Positions 24,592 to 32,814 of a stretch of 64,000 nt of DNA are shown here, one piece after another. This DNA comes from Streptosporangium sp. NBC_01755 (GTDB lineage Bacteria; Actinomycetota; Actinomycetes; Streptosporangiales; Streptosporangiaceae): contig NZ_CP109131.1 in NCBI RefSeq assembly GCF_035917995.1, positions 4,712,001 to 4,776,000 of the forward strand, read 5' to 3'. Below the pieces are notes generated by a model, which was not told the origin of the DNA, did not search any database, and worked only from the letters and a program-made list of their open reading frames with translations. The position numbers and the translations under genes are program-made. Every line of letters begins with the position of its first letter. Position 1 is the stretch's first letter.

Positions 24592-25519
24592 GGCACTGCT
24601 GGCGGGCTCCGTGCTTGGGATGGGCCTGTTCCTGCTGTTTCGAGCCCTGTTCCCCGCCCGCCCCGGGCTGGTGACGCGGCTGCTGGCGCTCGATGCCGCA
24701 CGCGAGGGCACCGACGCGCCTCGCGCCCGGCTCATCCTGCCCGACGAGGAGGTCAGCGCCTTCCGCCGCGGCCTGGGGGAGCGGATGGCCCGTTTCTACG
24801 CGGCCAGGGGCTGGGAGGCGCGCTCCGCCAGGGCCGACCTGGCGCTGCTCGGCAGGTCGTTCGAGGGTTTCCTGGCCACCAAGGTGCTGCTGGCGGTCTC
24901 CGGGCTGCTGGCCTTCCCGCTGCTGGTCGGCTGGCTGGTGCTGATGGACTGGGGCATCTCCGTCACCGTCCCGCTCTGGGCGGCGCTCGTGGTCGCCGGG
25001 GTCTTCTTCGTCCTGCCGGACCTGCAGGTCAAGCGGGACGCCGCGCGGATGCGCCGCGACTTCCGGCACGTCGTCGGCTCCTTCCTGGATCTCGTCGCGA
25101 TGAACCTGGCGGGCGGGCGAGGGGTGCCCGAGGCGCTGATGATGGCGGTCTCCGTGGGCAGCCCAGGACCCGACGAGGAGGGGGCCAACTGGGCGATGTC
25201 CCGCATCCGCCAGGCGCTCGGCAACGCCAGGATCGTCGGCATCACCCCCTGGCAGGCCCTCGGCCAGCTCGGTGACGAGATCAACGTCGACGAGTTGCGC
25301 GACCTGTCCGCGGCGCTCGGGCTGGTCGCCGACGACGGTGCCAAGGTCCGTTCCTCCCTCACCGCCCGCGCCGCGACCATGCGCCGCCGCGAGCTGGCCG
25401 AGATCGAGGGGCAGGCGGGTGAGCGTTCCCAGTCGATGCTCGTCGCCCAGCTCCTGCTCTGCGCGGGTTTCGTGATTTTCCTGAGTTTTCCGGCCGCTAT
25501 GAAGATGTTGGGGTCCTGA
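24584..25519 (+). CDS. tadC: TadC inner-membrane platform protein
   Basis: This is a 311-residue T2SS F-domain protein partnering TadB. It has membrane helices at the N-terminus and around VLLAVSGLLAFPLLVGWLVL and ALVVAGVFFVLP, an F domain with RDFRHVVGSFLDLVAMNLAGG, and a final helix LLLCAGFVIFLSFPAAMKML. ATG 24584 overlaps the tadB stop by 8 nt. Confidence 0.9.
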   Translation: MTEALLAGSVLGMGLFLLFRALFPARPGLVTRLLALDAAREGTDAPRARLILPDEEVSAFRRGLGERMARFYAARGWEARSARADLALLGRSFEGFLATKVLLAVSGLLAFPLLVGWLVLMDWGISVTVPLWAALVVAGVFFVLPDLQVKRDAARMRRDFRHVVGSFLDLVAMNLAGGRGVPEALMMAVSVGSPGPDEEGANWAMSRIRQALGNARIVGITPWQALGQLGDEINVDELRDLSAALGLVADDGAKVRSSLTARAATMRRRELAEIEGQAGERSQSMLVAQLLLCAGFVIFLSFPAAMKMLGS

Positions 25520-25521
25520 CC

Positions 25522-25764
25522 ATGCTGAGCCATCCGTGGATCACTTACGCGACCGCCGTTCTGAGCGTCCGGATCGAGAAGGCGCGCAACGCCCCTACTC
25601 GGGGGGCCTCCGCCGTCGAGTGGGTCATCATCACGGCCATCATCGCCGGGGTGGCGCTCGGCCTCGCCACGCTCATCAAGAGCCTCGTCGAGGGAAAGCA
25701 GGCGGAGATCTCCAGCCAGTTCGGCGGCGGGGGCGGCGGGGGCGGCGACCTTGGAGACCCGTGA
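25522..25764 (+). CDS. flp: Flp-type pilin-like small protein
   Basis: This 80-residue protein carries the Flp class III prepilin pattern: a basic leader ending RGASAVEWVIITAIIAGVALGL, with Gly/Ala, then Glu a few residues into the hydrophobic helix. Cleavage would be expected near the Gly of RGA. The tail ends in an unusual run of glycines. It is probably the major pilin of this Tad system. No prepilin peptidase gene is in the window. It overlaps the next gene. Confidence 0.82.
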   Translation: MLSHPWITYATAVLSVRIEKARNAPTRGASAVEWVIITAIIAGVALGLATLIKSLVEGKQAEISSQFGGGGGGGGDLGDP

Positions 25765-26314
25765 CCGTGAGCGGGGCCGCCCCGGGAACGGGGGGGCCGA
25801 GCCCGGCCGGGACGGCGGCCGGAGTGATGAACGCGGCGCCACAGGACGTGATGTCACGGGACGCGGTGCCACGGAACGCGGTGCGCGTTCGGCCACGCGC
25901 AGACGAGGCCGGGGCGGTGAGCGCGGCGCCACCGTGATCGAGCTGGCGATCATCATGCCGGTGGTACTGGTCGTCATCCTGCTCATCGTGCAGTCCGCCC
26001 TCTGGTTCCACGGGCGCCAGATCGCCGACGCCGCGGCCAGGGAGGGGGCGCGGCTGGCCCGGGTCGACACCGAGTCCTGGCAGCAGGACGCCGAGTCCCG
26101 CGCCCAGGAGGTGATCCGGACCGTCGGCCCGAAGCTCCTGGAGGGCGCCACGGTCACCGCCTGGGCGGAGGGCGACCAGCGGGGTGTCGAGGTGACCGCC
26201 TCGGCGGTCCAGGTCGTCCCGCTGCTGCCCTCCACCACGTTCACGGTCACCGCGCGCTTCGGCGGTCCCGTCGAGTGCTTCCGGCCCGACGACGGAAGCG
26301 AAGGATGCGAGTGA
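25751..26314 (+). CDS. tadE: TadE-family pseudopilin
   Basis: The C-terminal two thirds is a typical TadE-like protein: RGATVIELAIIMPVVLVVILLIVQSALWFHGRQIADAAAREGARLARV, then a periplasmic domain. The 60 residues before it are low complexity (Gly/Arg/Asp/Ala-rich) and may not be translated. TTG 25751 is the most upstream start in the frame, overlapping the flp gene; the true start is uncertain. It lies in the Tad operon. Confidence 0.8.
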   Translation: METRDRERGRPGNGGAEPGRDGGRSDERGATGRDVTGRGATERGARSATRRRGRGGERGATVIELAIIMPVVLVVILLIVQSALWFHGRQIADAAAREGARLARVDTESWQQDAESRAQEVIRTVGPKLLEGATVTAWAEGDQRGVEVTASAVQVVPLLPSTTFTVTARFGGPVECFRPDDGSEGCE

Positions 26315-26718
26315 ACCCTCGGATTCCCGCGGCCGGGGACGATCGAGGGTCGCTCAGTGCCGAGACGGTGCTGCTGGCCCCGGTCTTCCTGCTGTTCCTG
26401 CTGTTCCTGGTCGGCGCGGGAAGGGTGGTGGAGGCTCAGGGCGAGGTCAACGGCGCCGCGAGGGACGCCGCCAGGGCCGCCTCCGTCGAGCGCACGCTGG
26501 CCGACGCCGAGGACGCCGCGGCCGAGGTGGCCCGCGCCGCCCTGTCGGGCGAGTGTGAGCCGGAGGTCAGCCTGGCCGGTACGGACTGGCAGGAGGGCGG
26601 CCGGGTCCACGCCCAGGTGACCTGCTCCCTGGATCTGGAGTTCCTCGGTTTCGGCGCCGCCAAGGAGATGAAGGGCGACTCGGTGGTCCCGCTGGAACAG
26701 TTCCGGAGAGTCGAGTGA
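26311..26718 (+). CDS. TadE/TadF-like pseudopilin
   Basis: This is a 135-residue pseudopilin with RGSLSAETVLLAPVFLLFLLFLVGAGRVVEAQGEVNGAARDAARAAS at the N-terminus and two Cys in the extracytoplasmic domain. GTG 26311 overlaps the previous stop (GTGA) with AAGGA just upstream; ATG 26305 is an alternative. The stop overlaps the GTG of the next gene. Confidence 0.8.
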   Translation: MNPRIPAAGDDRGSLSAETVLLAPVFLLFLLFLVGAGRVVEAQGEVNGAARDAARAASVERTLADAEDAAAEVARAALSGECEPEVSLAGTDWQEGGRVHAQVTCSLDLEFLGFGAAKEMKGDSVVPLEQFRRVE

Positions 26719-27317
26719 ACCTCGTGAACCCACCCTCGCGGTGCCGGAGCCTCCCCCGCCCGACGATGGCATGCCCGACGATGGCATGCCCGACGTCCGG
26801 GCACTCGCACGCTCCGTGTCGCCTCGCACCCCTGCCCGTGGCGTACCGGACGTCCGGGCGTCCGGCGTGTTCGGGCGCGGGGAGAGGACGCCACGGCGAG
26901 CGGGGGTCGATGTCGATCTTCACGGTGATCTTCTCGGTGGTGGTGTTCCTGCTGGCCGGGCTGCTCGTGGACGGCGGGGCCGCCATCAACGCCCGGCTGC
27001 GGGCCGCCGACGTCGCCGAGCAGGCAGCCAGGGCCGCCGCGGACCAGATCGACGTCGAGCACCTGCGCGCCACCGGCCAGGCCCGGCTGCTGGGAGAGGG
27101 GGAGGTGTGCGCGAAGGCCGAGGAGATCGTCTCCGCCCACGGCTCCGGCGACGTACAGCTCACCCAGTGCGCGCTCGGCGGCGCCCAGGCCGAGGTCACC
27201 GTGAACGTCTCCGTCACCTGGAAGGCGTTCTTCCTGGCCGCGTTCGGCTTCCCCGGCTCGGACATGGAGGCCCTGGCCGCGGCGGGGCCGGACACCGGGG
27301 CAGACCAATTGCCGTGA
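26715..27317 (+). CDS. TadG-like / Tad-motif pseudopilin
   Basis: This protein of up to 200 residues has the motif ERGSMSIFTVIFSVVVFLLAGLLVDGG at about residues 63-89, the Flp/TadG N-terminal pattern, followed by ARLRAADVAEQAARAAAD and a small extracytoplasmic domain. GTG 26715 overlaps the preceding stop. The N-terminal 60 residues contain short duplicated segments (CCGACGATGGCATG twice at the DNA level) and may be poorly conserved. It belongs to the Tad operon. Confidence 0.78.
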   Translation: MNLVNPPSRCRSLPRPTMACPTMACPTSGHSHAPCRLAPLPVAYRTSGRPACSGAGRGRHGERGSMSIFTVIFSVVVFLLAGLLVDGGAAINARLRAADVAEQAARAAADQIDVEHLRATGQARLLGEGEVCAKAEEIVSAHGSGDVQLTQCALGGAQAEVTVNVSVTWKAFFLAAFGFPGSDMEALAAAGPDTGADQLP

Positions 27318-27369
27318 ATTGCCGGCCCACCGGTTGACCGACGACGAATCTGGACGAGGAGGGAGACGA

Positions 27370-30342
27370 ATGCCCACGCGACAGCCCGTGCGTATCAAGG
27401 ACAGGCGCACACCGGGAGACCTGCTGGCGGGCCTCGGTGCGCTGATCGTCCTGGTCGCGCTCATCGCGGGGGTCCCCTACGCCCTGTTCCGGCTGGCCGG
27501 GCCGCCGCTCCCGGCCGAGCTGCGCGACCTCGACCTGCTGACCAGCCAGGTGGGCACGAGCACGATCGTCGCGATCCTCGTGCTGCTGGTCTGGCTCGCC
27601 TGGCTGCAGATGGTGGTCTGCGTGCTGGTCGAGATCTACGCCGGGCTGCGCCGGGTCGGGATGCCGGCGCGGGTGCCGTTCTCCGGGGGCACCCAGATGT
27701 TCGCCAACCGGCTGGTCTCGGCGGCCATGTTGTTGTTCACCGTCTCGGCGGTGGCCCTGCCGATCGCGAAGCTGACCAGCCTGCCGCCCGCGACCTCCGC
27801 CATCGTCTCGACCGGGATGTCCACGGCGTCGGCCCCGACCGCCGCCGAGCGGGCGGAGCTGGAGCCGGTGCAGAAGGCCAAGAAGGTCTACGTGGTGCAG
27901 CCGCCGCACGGCCGCCACCACGAGAGCCTGTGGGAGATCGCGGAGAAGTGCCTCGGTGACGGACGGCGGTATCCGGAGATCTACCGGCTCAACCAGCACA
28001 GGGAGCAGCCGGACGGCAGCCGTCTGCGGATGGCCGACCTGATCAGGCCCGGCTGGGTCCTGGACATGCCGGACGACGCGCGCAACGTGCACATCGTCCC
28101 GGCGTCCCAGCCGCGCGACGACACCCTCAAGGACCACCCAGGCAAGCCCGCCGAGCTGGACGGCCGTACTCAGGCCCTCACCCCGGGCGACGCGGACCTT
28201 CCGGCGGAGCCCGCACCCGAGATCTCCACCCCCGGCGAGAGGTCGGACGCGGACCGGGCACGGGAGACCGGCCGGGGACAGCAGGGGCGCCACGATGCGG
28301 CCCAGCACCGTCCTGACACCGCCGCCGAGCGCGGCACCCACGACCCACGCCAGGTGCCCGCCCCCAGCCCGGCCGCCGAGCGCGGCCCGGACACGGCGGC
28401 CACCAACGCGCCGGGCACCGGCGGGGCCAGGGCCGAGCGGCAGGACCCCGGCGCGGCGGACCCGGGAGCGGCGGTGGCGGGGCCCGCGGAGAACGGGCAG
28501 AACACGGGGCAGAACACCGGCCTGGAGATGCTCGACTACCTGGCCGGGGCCTCGCTGGCCGCGGCGGGGCTGCTGGTGGCGCTCGGCCGCAGGCGCAGAC
28601 GGCAGCTCTGGCACCGGGCGTTCGGGCGTCGGATCACCCGGCCAAGGGACGACGCCGCCCAGGCCGAGCTGGCGCTCAGGCTCGGCGCGGACGCCCCCGG
28701 CAGCCGGATGCTCGACGTCGGGCTCCGGCTGCTGGGCAGGTCCCTGGCCGCCCAGAACCGCGTCCCGCCCACGGTCTACGCGGCCCACCTGTCGGCGCAG
28801 ACCCTCGACCTGTGGATCCACCCGCCGGACCCCGACGCGCCCGCGCCCTGGGCCGCCCACGACGGAGGCCAGGTCTGGCGGCTTCCCGCGCACGAGGGCC
28901 GGATGCTCGACGAGCAGGCGCTCGCCGACGCGCCCGCGCCGTACCCGGGGCTGGTCTCGCTCGGCTCCAGCGGTGAGGGCCGGGTGCTCGTCGACCTGGA
29001 GGCCGCCCACGGTCCGATCAGCATCGGGGGCACGCAGGCCACCGCCGCTCTGGCGGCGCTCGCCGTGGAGCTGGCGACCAACCGCTGGTCGGACCGGATG
29101 CGCGTCACGCTGGTCGGCTTCGGCGAGGAGCTGACCGTGATCGCCTCCGATCGGATCAGGTATGTGGGCAGCCTGGCGGAGATCCTGCCCGAGCTGGAGG
29201 CATCGGGAGGAGGCCGCGGTCACGGAGGCGAGGTGCTCACCGGCAGGATCCACGGACGCGCCGCCGACCCGGTCTGCACCCCGCACTACCTGCTGTCCGC
29301 GATCGCCCCCACCGAGGAGGAGGGCCGCCGTCTGGCGCTGCTCGCCAGGAAGGGCGTCAGGACCGCCGCCGGATACGTCATCGCGGGCGACGTCCCGCAC
29401 GCCACCTGGAACTGGACGATCACCGAGGAGGGCCGCGCCGAGGTGGACGCGCTCGGGTTCGACGTGGCCGCGCAGCTGCTGCCCCGGCGGCAGTACCGGG
29501 CGCTGATCGAGCTGTTCCTGGCGGCCGAGCGGCTGGAGGGCGAGCCGCTCGCCGACGAGCCGGAACCGGTCACCCAGACGCCCTCGGTCGAGGTGCGGAT
29601 CCTCGGCCCCGCCGAGGTCGCCGGCCCCTCGCCGATGGAGGAGGGGCGGGCGGTGATCGCCGTCGAGCTCGTCGTCTACCTGGCGACGCACCCCGGCGGC
29701 GTCCACCCCGTGGTGCTCGGCGGCATCCTCTGGCCGCGTGGTGTGCAGGCGGTCGTCAGGGACGCCACGATCGCCAGGGTCGTCGCGTGGCTGGGCACCG
29801 ACAGCCAGGGCCGGCCCAACCTCTGCACCGACGAGTCGGGGCGGCTGCGGCTCGGCCCCGAGGTGCGCACCGACTGGATGCTCTTCCGCGACCTCGTCCG
29901 GCAGTCGCACGCCAACCCCGGCGGCCGTGCCGCGCTGCTCGATCGGGCACTGGGCCTGGTACGGGGGCCGCTGCTGAACGGCCGCCCGCGGGGCCGCTAC
30001 GCCTGGCTGGCGGCCGACGACCTGGAGTACAACGTGACCGCGGGCGTCGCGGACGCCGCGCACCGGCTCTGCGAGGTGCGGCTGGCCCGCGGCGAGACCG
30101 ACCAGGCGGTGGCGGCGGTACGGGCCGGGCTGCTGCTGGCCGCCGACGACGAGGGGCTCTGGCGCGACCTGCTGCGGGCCACGCATCTCACCGACGACCC
30201 CGTCCGCCTGCGTGCGGTGGCCGACGCCCTGCACCGGCGGGCCGCCTCCCACCCCTACGGCGGCGGGATGGCGCCGGAGACCGAGGCCCTCATCGACGAG
30301 CTGCTGCCCTCGTGGCGGATGCGCTCGGCCCCGACGGCATGA
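27370..30342 (+). CDS. Membrane-anchored LysM and BTAD-domain protein
   Basis: This is a 990-residue protein. Membrane helices lie in the first 150 residues (LLAGLGALIVLVALIAGVPYAL, then two more). A LysM-like domain (ESLWEIAEKCLGDGRRYPEIYRLN) spans about residues 185-240, followed by a long Pro/Ala/Glu-rich linker and another helix near residue 400. The C-terminal half ends with a winged-helix-like segment (VEVRILGPAEVAG) and a bacterial transcriptional activator domain with TPR-like helices. I chose ATG 27370 with GAGGAGGGAGA just upstream. Large proteins of this type often follow actinobacterial Tad genes; a regulatory or structural role is inferred. Confidence 0.8.
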   Translation: MPTRQPVRIKDRRTPGDLLAGLGALIVLVALIAGVPYALFRLAGPPLPAELRDLDLLTSQVGTSTIVAILVLLVWLAWLQMVVCVLVEIYAGLRRVGMPARVPFSGGTQMFANRLVSAAMLLFTVSAVALPIAKLTSLPPATSAIVSTGMSTASAPTAAERAELEPVQKAKKVYVVQPPHGRHHESLWEIAEKCLGDGRRYPEIYRLNQHREQPDGSRLRMADLIRPGWVLDMPDDARNVHIVPASQPRDDTLKDHPGKPAELDGRTQALTPGDADLPAEPAPEISTPGERSDADRARETGRGQQGRHDAAQHRPDTAAERGTHDPRQVPAPSPAAERGPDTAATNAPGTGGARAERQDPGAADPGAAVAGPAENGQNTGQNTGLEMLDYLAGASLAAAGLLVALGRRRRRQLWHRAFGRRITRPRDDAAQAELALRLGADAPGSRMLDVGLRLLGRSLAAQNRVPPTVYAAHLSAQTLDLWIHPPDPDAPAPWAAHDGGQVWRLPAHEGRMLDEQALADAPAPYPGLVSLGSSGEGRVLVDLEAAHGPISIGGTQATAALAALAVELATNRWSDRMRVTLVGFGEELTVIASDRIRYVGSLAEILPELEASGGGRGHGGEVLTGRIHGRAADPVCTPHYLLSAIAPTEEEGRRLALLARKGVRTAAGYVIAGDVPHATWNWTITEEGRAEVDALGFDVAAQLLPRRQYRALIELFLAAERLEGEPLADEPEPVTQTPSVEVRILGPAEVAGPSPMEEGRAVIAVELVVYLATHPGGVHPVVLGGILWPRGVQAVVRDATIARVVAWLGTDSQGRPNLCTDESGRLRLGPEVRTDWMLFRDLVRQSHANPGGRAALLDRALGLVRGPLLNGRPRGRYAWLAADDLEYNVTAGVADAAHRLCEVRLARGETDQAVAAVRAGLLLAADDEGLWRDLLRATHLTDDPVRLRAVADALHRRAASHPYGGGMAPETEALIDELLPSWRMRSAPTA

Positions 30343-30503
30343 CGGGCCCGGCGGGCCCGGTCCGCGAGCCGGGGGTCACGCGGGGGCGCGGCGGGGCCGG
30401 TGCCGTGCCGGAGGGGCACCACGGGGGTGGTGGCGTGGCGGTCCGCGGTGGGAGCAGTGGCGTGGTGGGCCGCCGGGTGAGGGGCGAGGCCAGGAGGGGA
30501 GTC

Positions 30504-31181
30504 ATGCCGAATCGTGCATATCGGTGGTTTCGGCGGGCGGGTGCTCCTAGCGTGATCGGTGTGCGTGTTGTGATCGCGCTGGTCGTGCTCCTGTCGGCGG
30601 CCTGTGCCCCGTCGGAGGCTGAGCAGTTCACCCCCTCCGACCTTCCCGTCGAGACCTCCTCGCCGGCGCCCACGCAGACGGCGCCAAGGGCGGAGACCGT
30701 CCAGGTCGCTCCGGGGGTGCGGGTGGTGGTCGAGTGGCCGGCCACGGCCGACAGGGACGCCATCGGGATGATCAACACCTTCCGCGACTACCGGGCCGGA
30801 TCGTTCCGTGCGGTCGTCACCGGTGGCCAGGACACCGCGTATCACGCGACGGTCCAGGAGGGGGCGAGCACGGACGCGTACCTGTGGGTGAAGGAGTTCC
30901 TGAACCAGCGCCGCTCGGTGCGCGGGACCTCCCGGCTGTACGCGTTGAATATCGTCTCGGTCACCGGCAGGGGGGCCGAGCTGAACGCGTGCGTGGACGA
31001 GACCGGGATGCGGCTGCTGGACACGGAGACCGGAAAGGCGGTCCGCCGGCAACCCGACTGGACCAGGCACCCCTTCCTCCAGATCGCCGGGCTCCGGCGG
31101 GGTGACGACGGGATCTGGCGGATCAAGTTGCTCCAGCATGCCGAACCTCTCAGTGAGGCCTCGAAGGGATGTCTTCGATGA
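30504..31181 (+). CDS. Putative lipoprotein of the Tad locus, unknown function
   Basis: This is a 225-residue exported protein with a hydrophobic helix (VIGVRVVIALVVLLSAAC) ending in a lipobox-like LSAAC, then a Pro/Thr-rich linker and a domain I do not recognise. ATG 30504 has AGGAGGGG five bases upstream; the long open frame upstream is a shadow of the LysM-BTAD gene. It overlaps the next gene by 4 nt, so the two are probably translated together. Confidence 0.75.
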   Translation: MPNRAYRWFRRAGAPSVIGVRVVIALVVLLSAACAPSEAEQFTPSDLPVETSSPAPTQTAPRAETVQVAPGVRVVVEWPATADRDAIGMINTFRDYRAGSFRAVVTGGQDTAYHATVQEGASTDAYLWVKEFLNQRRSVRGTSRLYALNIVSVTGRGAELNACVDETGMRLLDTETGKAVRRQPDWTRHPFLQIAGLRRGDDGIWRIKLLQHAEPLSEASKGCLR

Positions 31182-32116
31182 TCATGAACATGGTGGTCGC
31201 CGGGCTGCTGCTGCTGAATCCGAATCCGAATCCGAACACCGCCGGCGGTGGCGGTGGGGTCTCCAGCGTCGAGGCCCGGGGCAGCCAGAGCGGGAGGAAA
31301 GCGGAGATCAGCCTGAAGAACTCCCAGATCATCATCAGCGGGAACGGCCGCGGGGGGAGGAGCGACGGCTATCGGCTCAAGCGTCCCTGCTGGTACGAAC
31401 CCAGCCAGAACGCCGAGGAGATGCTGGACTTCCAGCAGCGGTCGACCCGGGTGGACCCGGACGCGCCACAGTCCCGGCAGGAGACCCTCAAGCCGTTCGT
31501 GGAGAAGCTCGGCGAGGAGGGACGCTGGTGGACGGTCGCCCACGACTCGTCCGATCCCAACGGGGTGAGCTGCCAGATGGCGCTGGACACCTACGTGTTC
31601 GTGCCGCCCGGCACGACCCCGCCCGCCGGGATCACCATGGCCGAGCTGGTCGACATCGCCCGCGCCGCGCTGACCGTGCCCGAGCCGAAGATCGAGCTCA
31701 ACCCGGACGCCAAGAGTTACGTCAACCTGCCGACCTGGGTCTGGCTGAGCGGTATCGGCGAGACCACCAGGTCGGTGACGGCGACGCTGCCCGGGATCAT
31801 GAGCGCCACCGTGACCGCCACCCTTGAGGACATCCAGATCGACGCGGGCACCACCGCCGACCGGGCGGAGGTCAAGGAGGAGTGCGGCCCCGGCGGCAAG
31901 CCGTACGCGAAGGGCGCCGCGTTCACCTGCGGCGTGCGCTACCTGCGGGCCTCGATCGACCAGCCGCGTGACGCCTACGTGCTGACGGTCACCTCGGTCT
32001 GGCCCATCGAGATCGAGGACGACGTGGTCCCCTTCGCCTACGATCCGATCGAGGTCGGGGTCACCCGAGACGTCCCGGTGGGCGAGGTGCAGAGTACGGT
32101 CAGGAAGACCGGCTAG
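31178..32116 (+). CDS. Exported protein of the Tad locus, unknown function
   Basis: This is a 312-residue protein with a short hydrophobic N-terminus (MIMNMVVAGLLLL) followed by an NPNPNPN run and a Gly-rich linker, then a mainly beta domain (LPTWVWLSG, TATLPGIMSATVTATLEDI) with several Cys. ATG 31178 overlaps the preceding stop (ATGA) with GAAGGG nine bases upstream; ATG 31169 in the same frame is too close to that site. This is the last gene of the Tad-linked series. Function unknown. Confidence 0.75.
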   Translation: MIMNMVVAGLLLLNPNPNPNTAGGGGGVSSVEARGSQSGRKAEISLKNSQIIISGNGRGGRSDGYRLKRPCWYEPSQNAEEMLDFQQRSTRVDPDAPQSRQETLKPFVEKLGEEGRWWTVAHDSSDPNGVSCQMALDTYVFVPPGTTPPAGITMAELVDIARAALTVPEPKIELNPDAKSYVNLPTWVWLSGIGETTRSVTATLPGIMSATVTATLEDIQIDAGTTADRAEVKEECGPGGKPYAKGAAFTCGVRYLRASIDQPRDAYVLTVTSVWPIEIEDDVVPFAYDPIEVGVTRDVPVGEVQSTVRKTG

Positions 32117-32130
32117 GGCGGTGACCGCCC
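32116..32130 (+). terminator. Short hairpin at the end of the Tad operon
   Basis: GGGCGG-TGA-CCGCCC starts within the stop codon region. A related segment (CGGTGACCGCC.ATGTTC) recurs about 70 bp downstream. It is a weak terminator candidate. Confidence 0.4.
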
Positions 32131-32307
32131 ATGTTCACCCGGTCCGACCACCCGCACCATCCGGGCCGGCCTCGACGCCAACGTGCGGTGACCGCCGATG
32201 TTCGCCTGGTTCGACGGCAGGAGGCCGTCGGAGACGGCCCCGGCAGGGATTCCCGGGAAGCCGGTGAGGACTCCCGGTCGGCGCCTGGCCGGACACCTCC
32301 GCCCGCG

Positions 32308-32814
32308 CTACTCGCCGGCGATCGCCTTCTCGTGGGTGAGCAGCCACCGCTTGACCGGCGTGCCGTAGTAGTAGCCGCCGAACCCGCCGGTGGCCGGCAG
32401 GACGCGGTGGCAGGGGACGAACGGCGCGATCAGGTTCTGCGCGCACGCGCTCCCGGCCGCCCTGGCCGCCGTCCTCGGCAGGCCCGCCCGCTCGGCGAGC
32501 TCGGCGTAGCCGATCGTGATGCCCGGCGGGACCTCACGCAGGGCGGTGAGCAGCCGCTGCCGCGTGGGCGTGCCCGGCTGTTCCAGTGCCACGGAGTCGA
32601 GGGCTTTCAGGTCGCCGTCCAGGTAGTCGCGTACGGCCCGCGCCGGGTGGCCCAGGTCGTCGGTCAGGGCCAGGCCCTCCGACCGGAGGCCGGGGGAGAG
32701 CCGCGCGAACATCTCGTCCGGGGCGTCGGTGAAGCCCGCCGCGACCAGGACGCCCTCGCGGGCGAGCAGTGCCAGCGGACCGGTCGGGGTGGTGAGTACC
32801 TGTGCCTCTATCAT
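32308..32814 (-). CDS. ogt: Methylated-DNA--protein-cysteine methyltransferase
   Basis: This 168-residue suicide enzyme removes alkyl groups from O6-alkylguanine. The acceptor cysteine is C135 in PFVPCHRVLP. The helix-turn-helix segment RQRLLTALREVPPGITIGYAELAERAG and the C-terminal GGYYYGTPVKRWLLTHE fit the family. ATG 32814 overlaps the stop of the upstream ada-alkA gene (ATGA), so both alkylation-repair genes are one operon. Confidence 0.95.
   Translation of the reverse strand: MIEAQVLTTPTGPLALLAREGVLVAAGFTDAPDEMFARLSPGLRSEGLALTDDLGHPARAVRDYLDGDLKALDSVALEQPGTPTRQRLLTALREVPPGITIGYAELAERAGLPRTAARAAGSACAQNLIAPFVPCHRVLPATGGFGGYYYGTPVKRWLLTHEKAIAGE

Noticed and set aside
27214-30252. 1012-codon minus-strand frame opposite the LysM-BTAD gene
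   Set aside because: Low-complexity composition and no domain; the plus strand has clear membrane, LysM and BTAD features.
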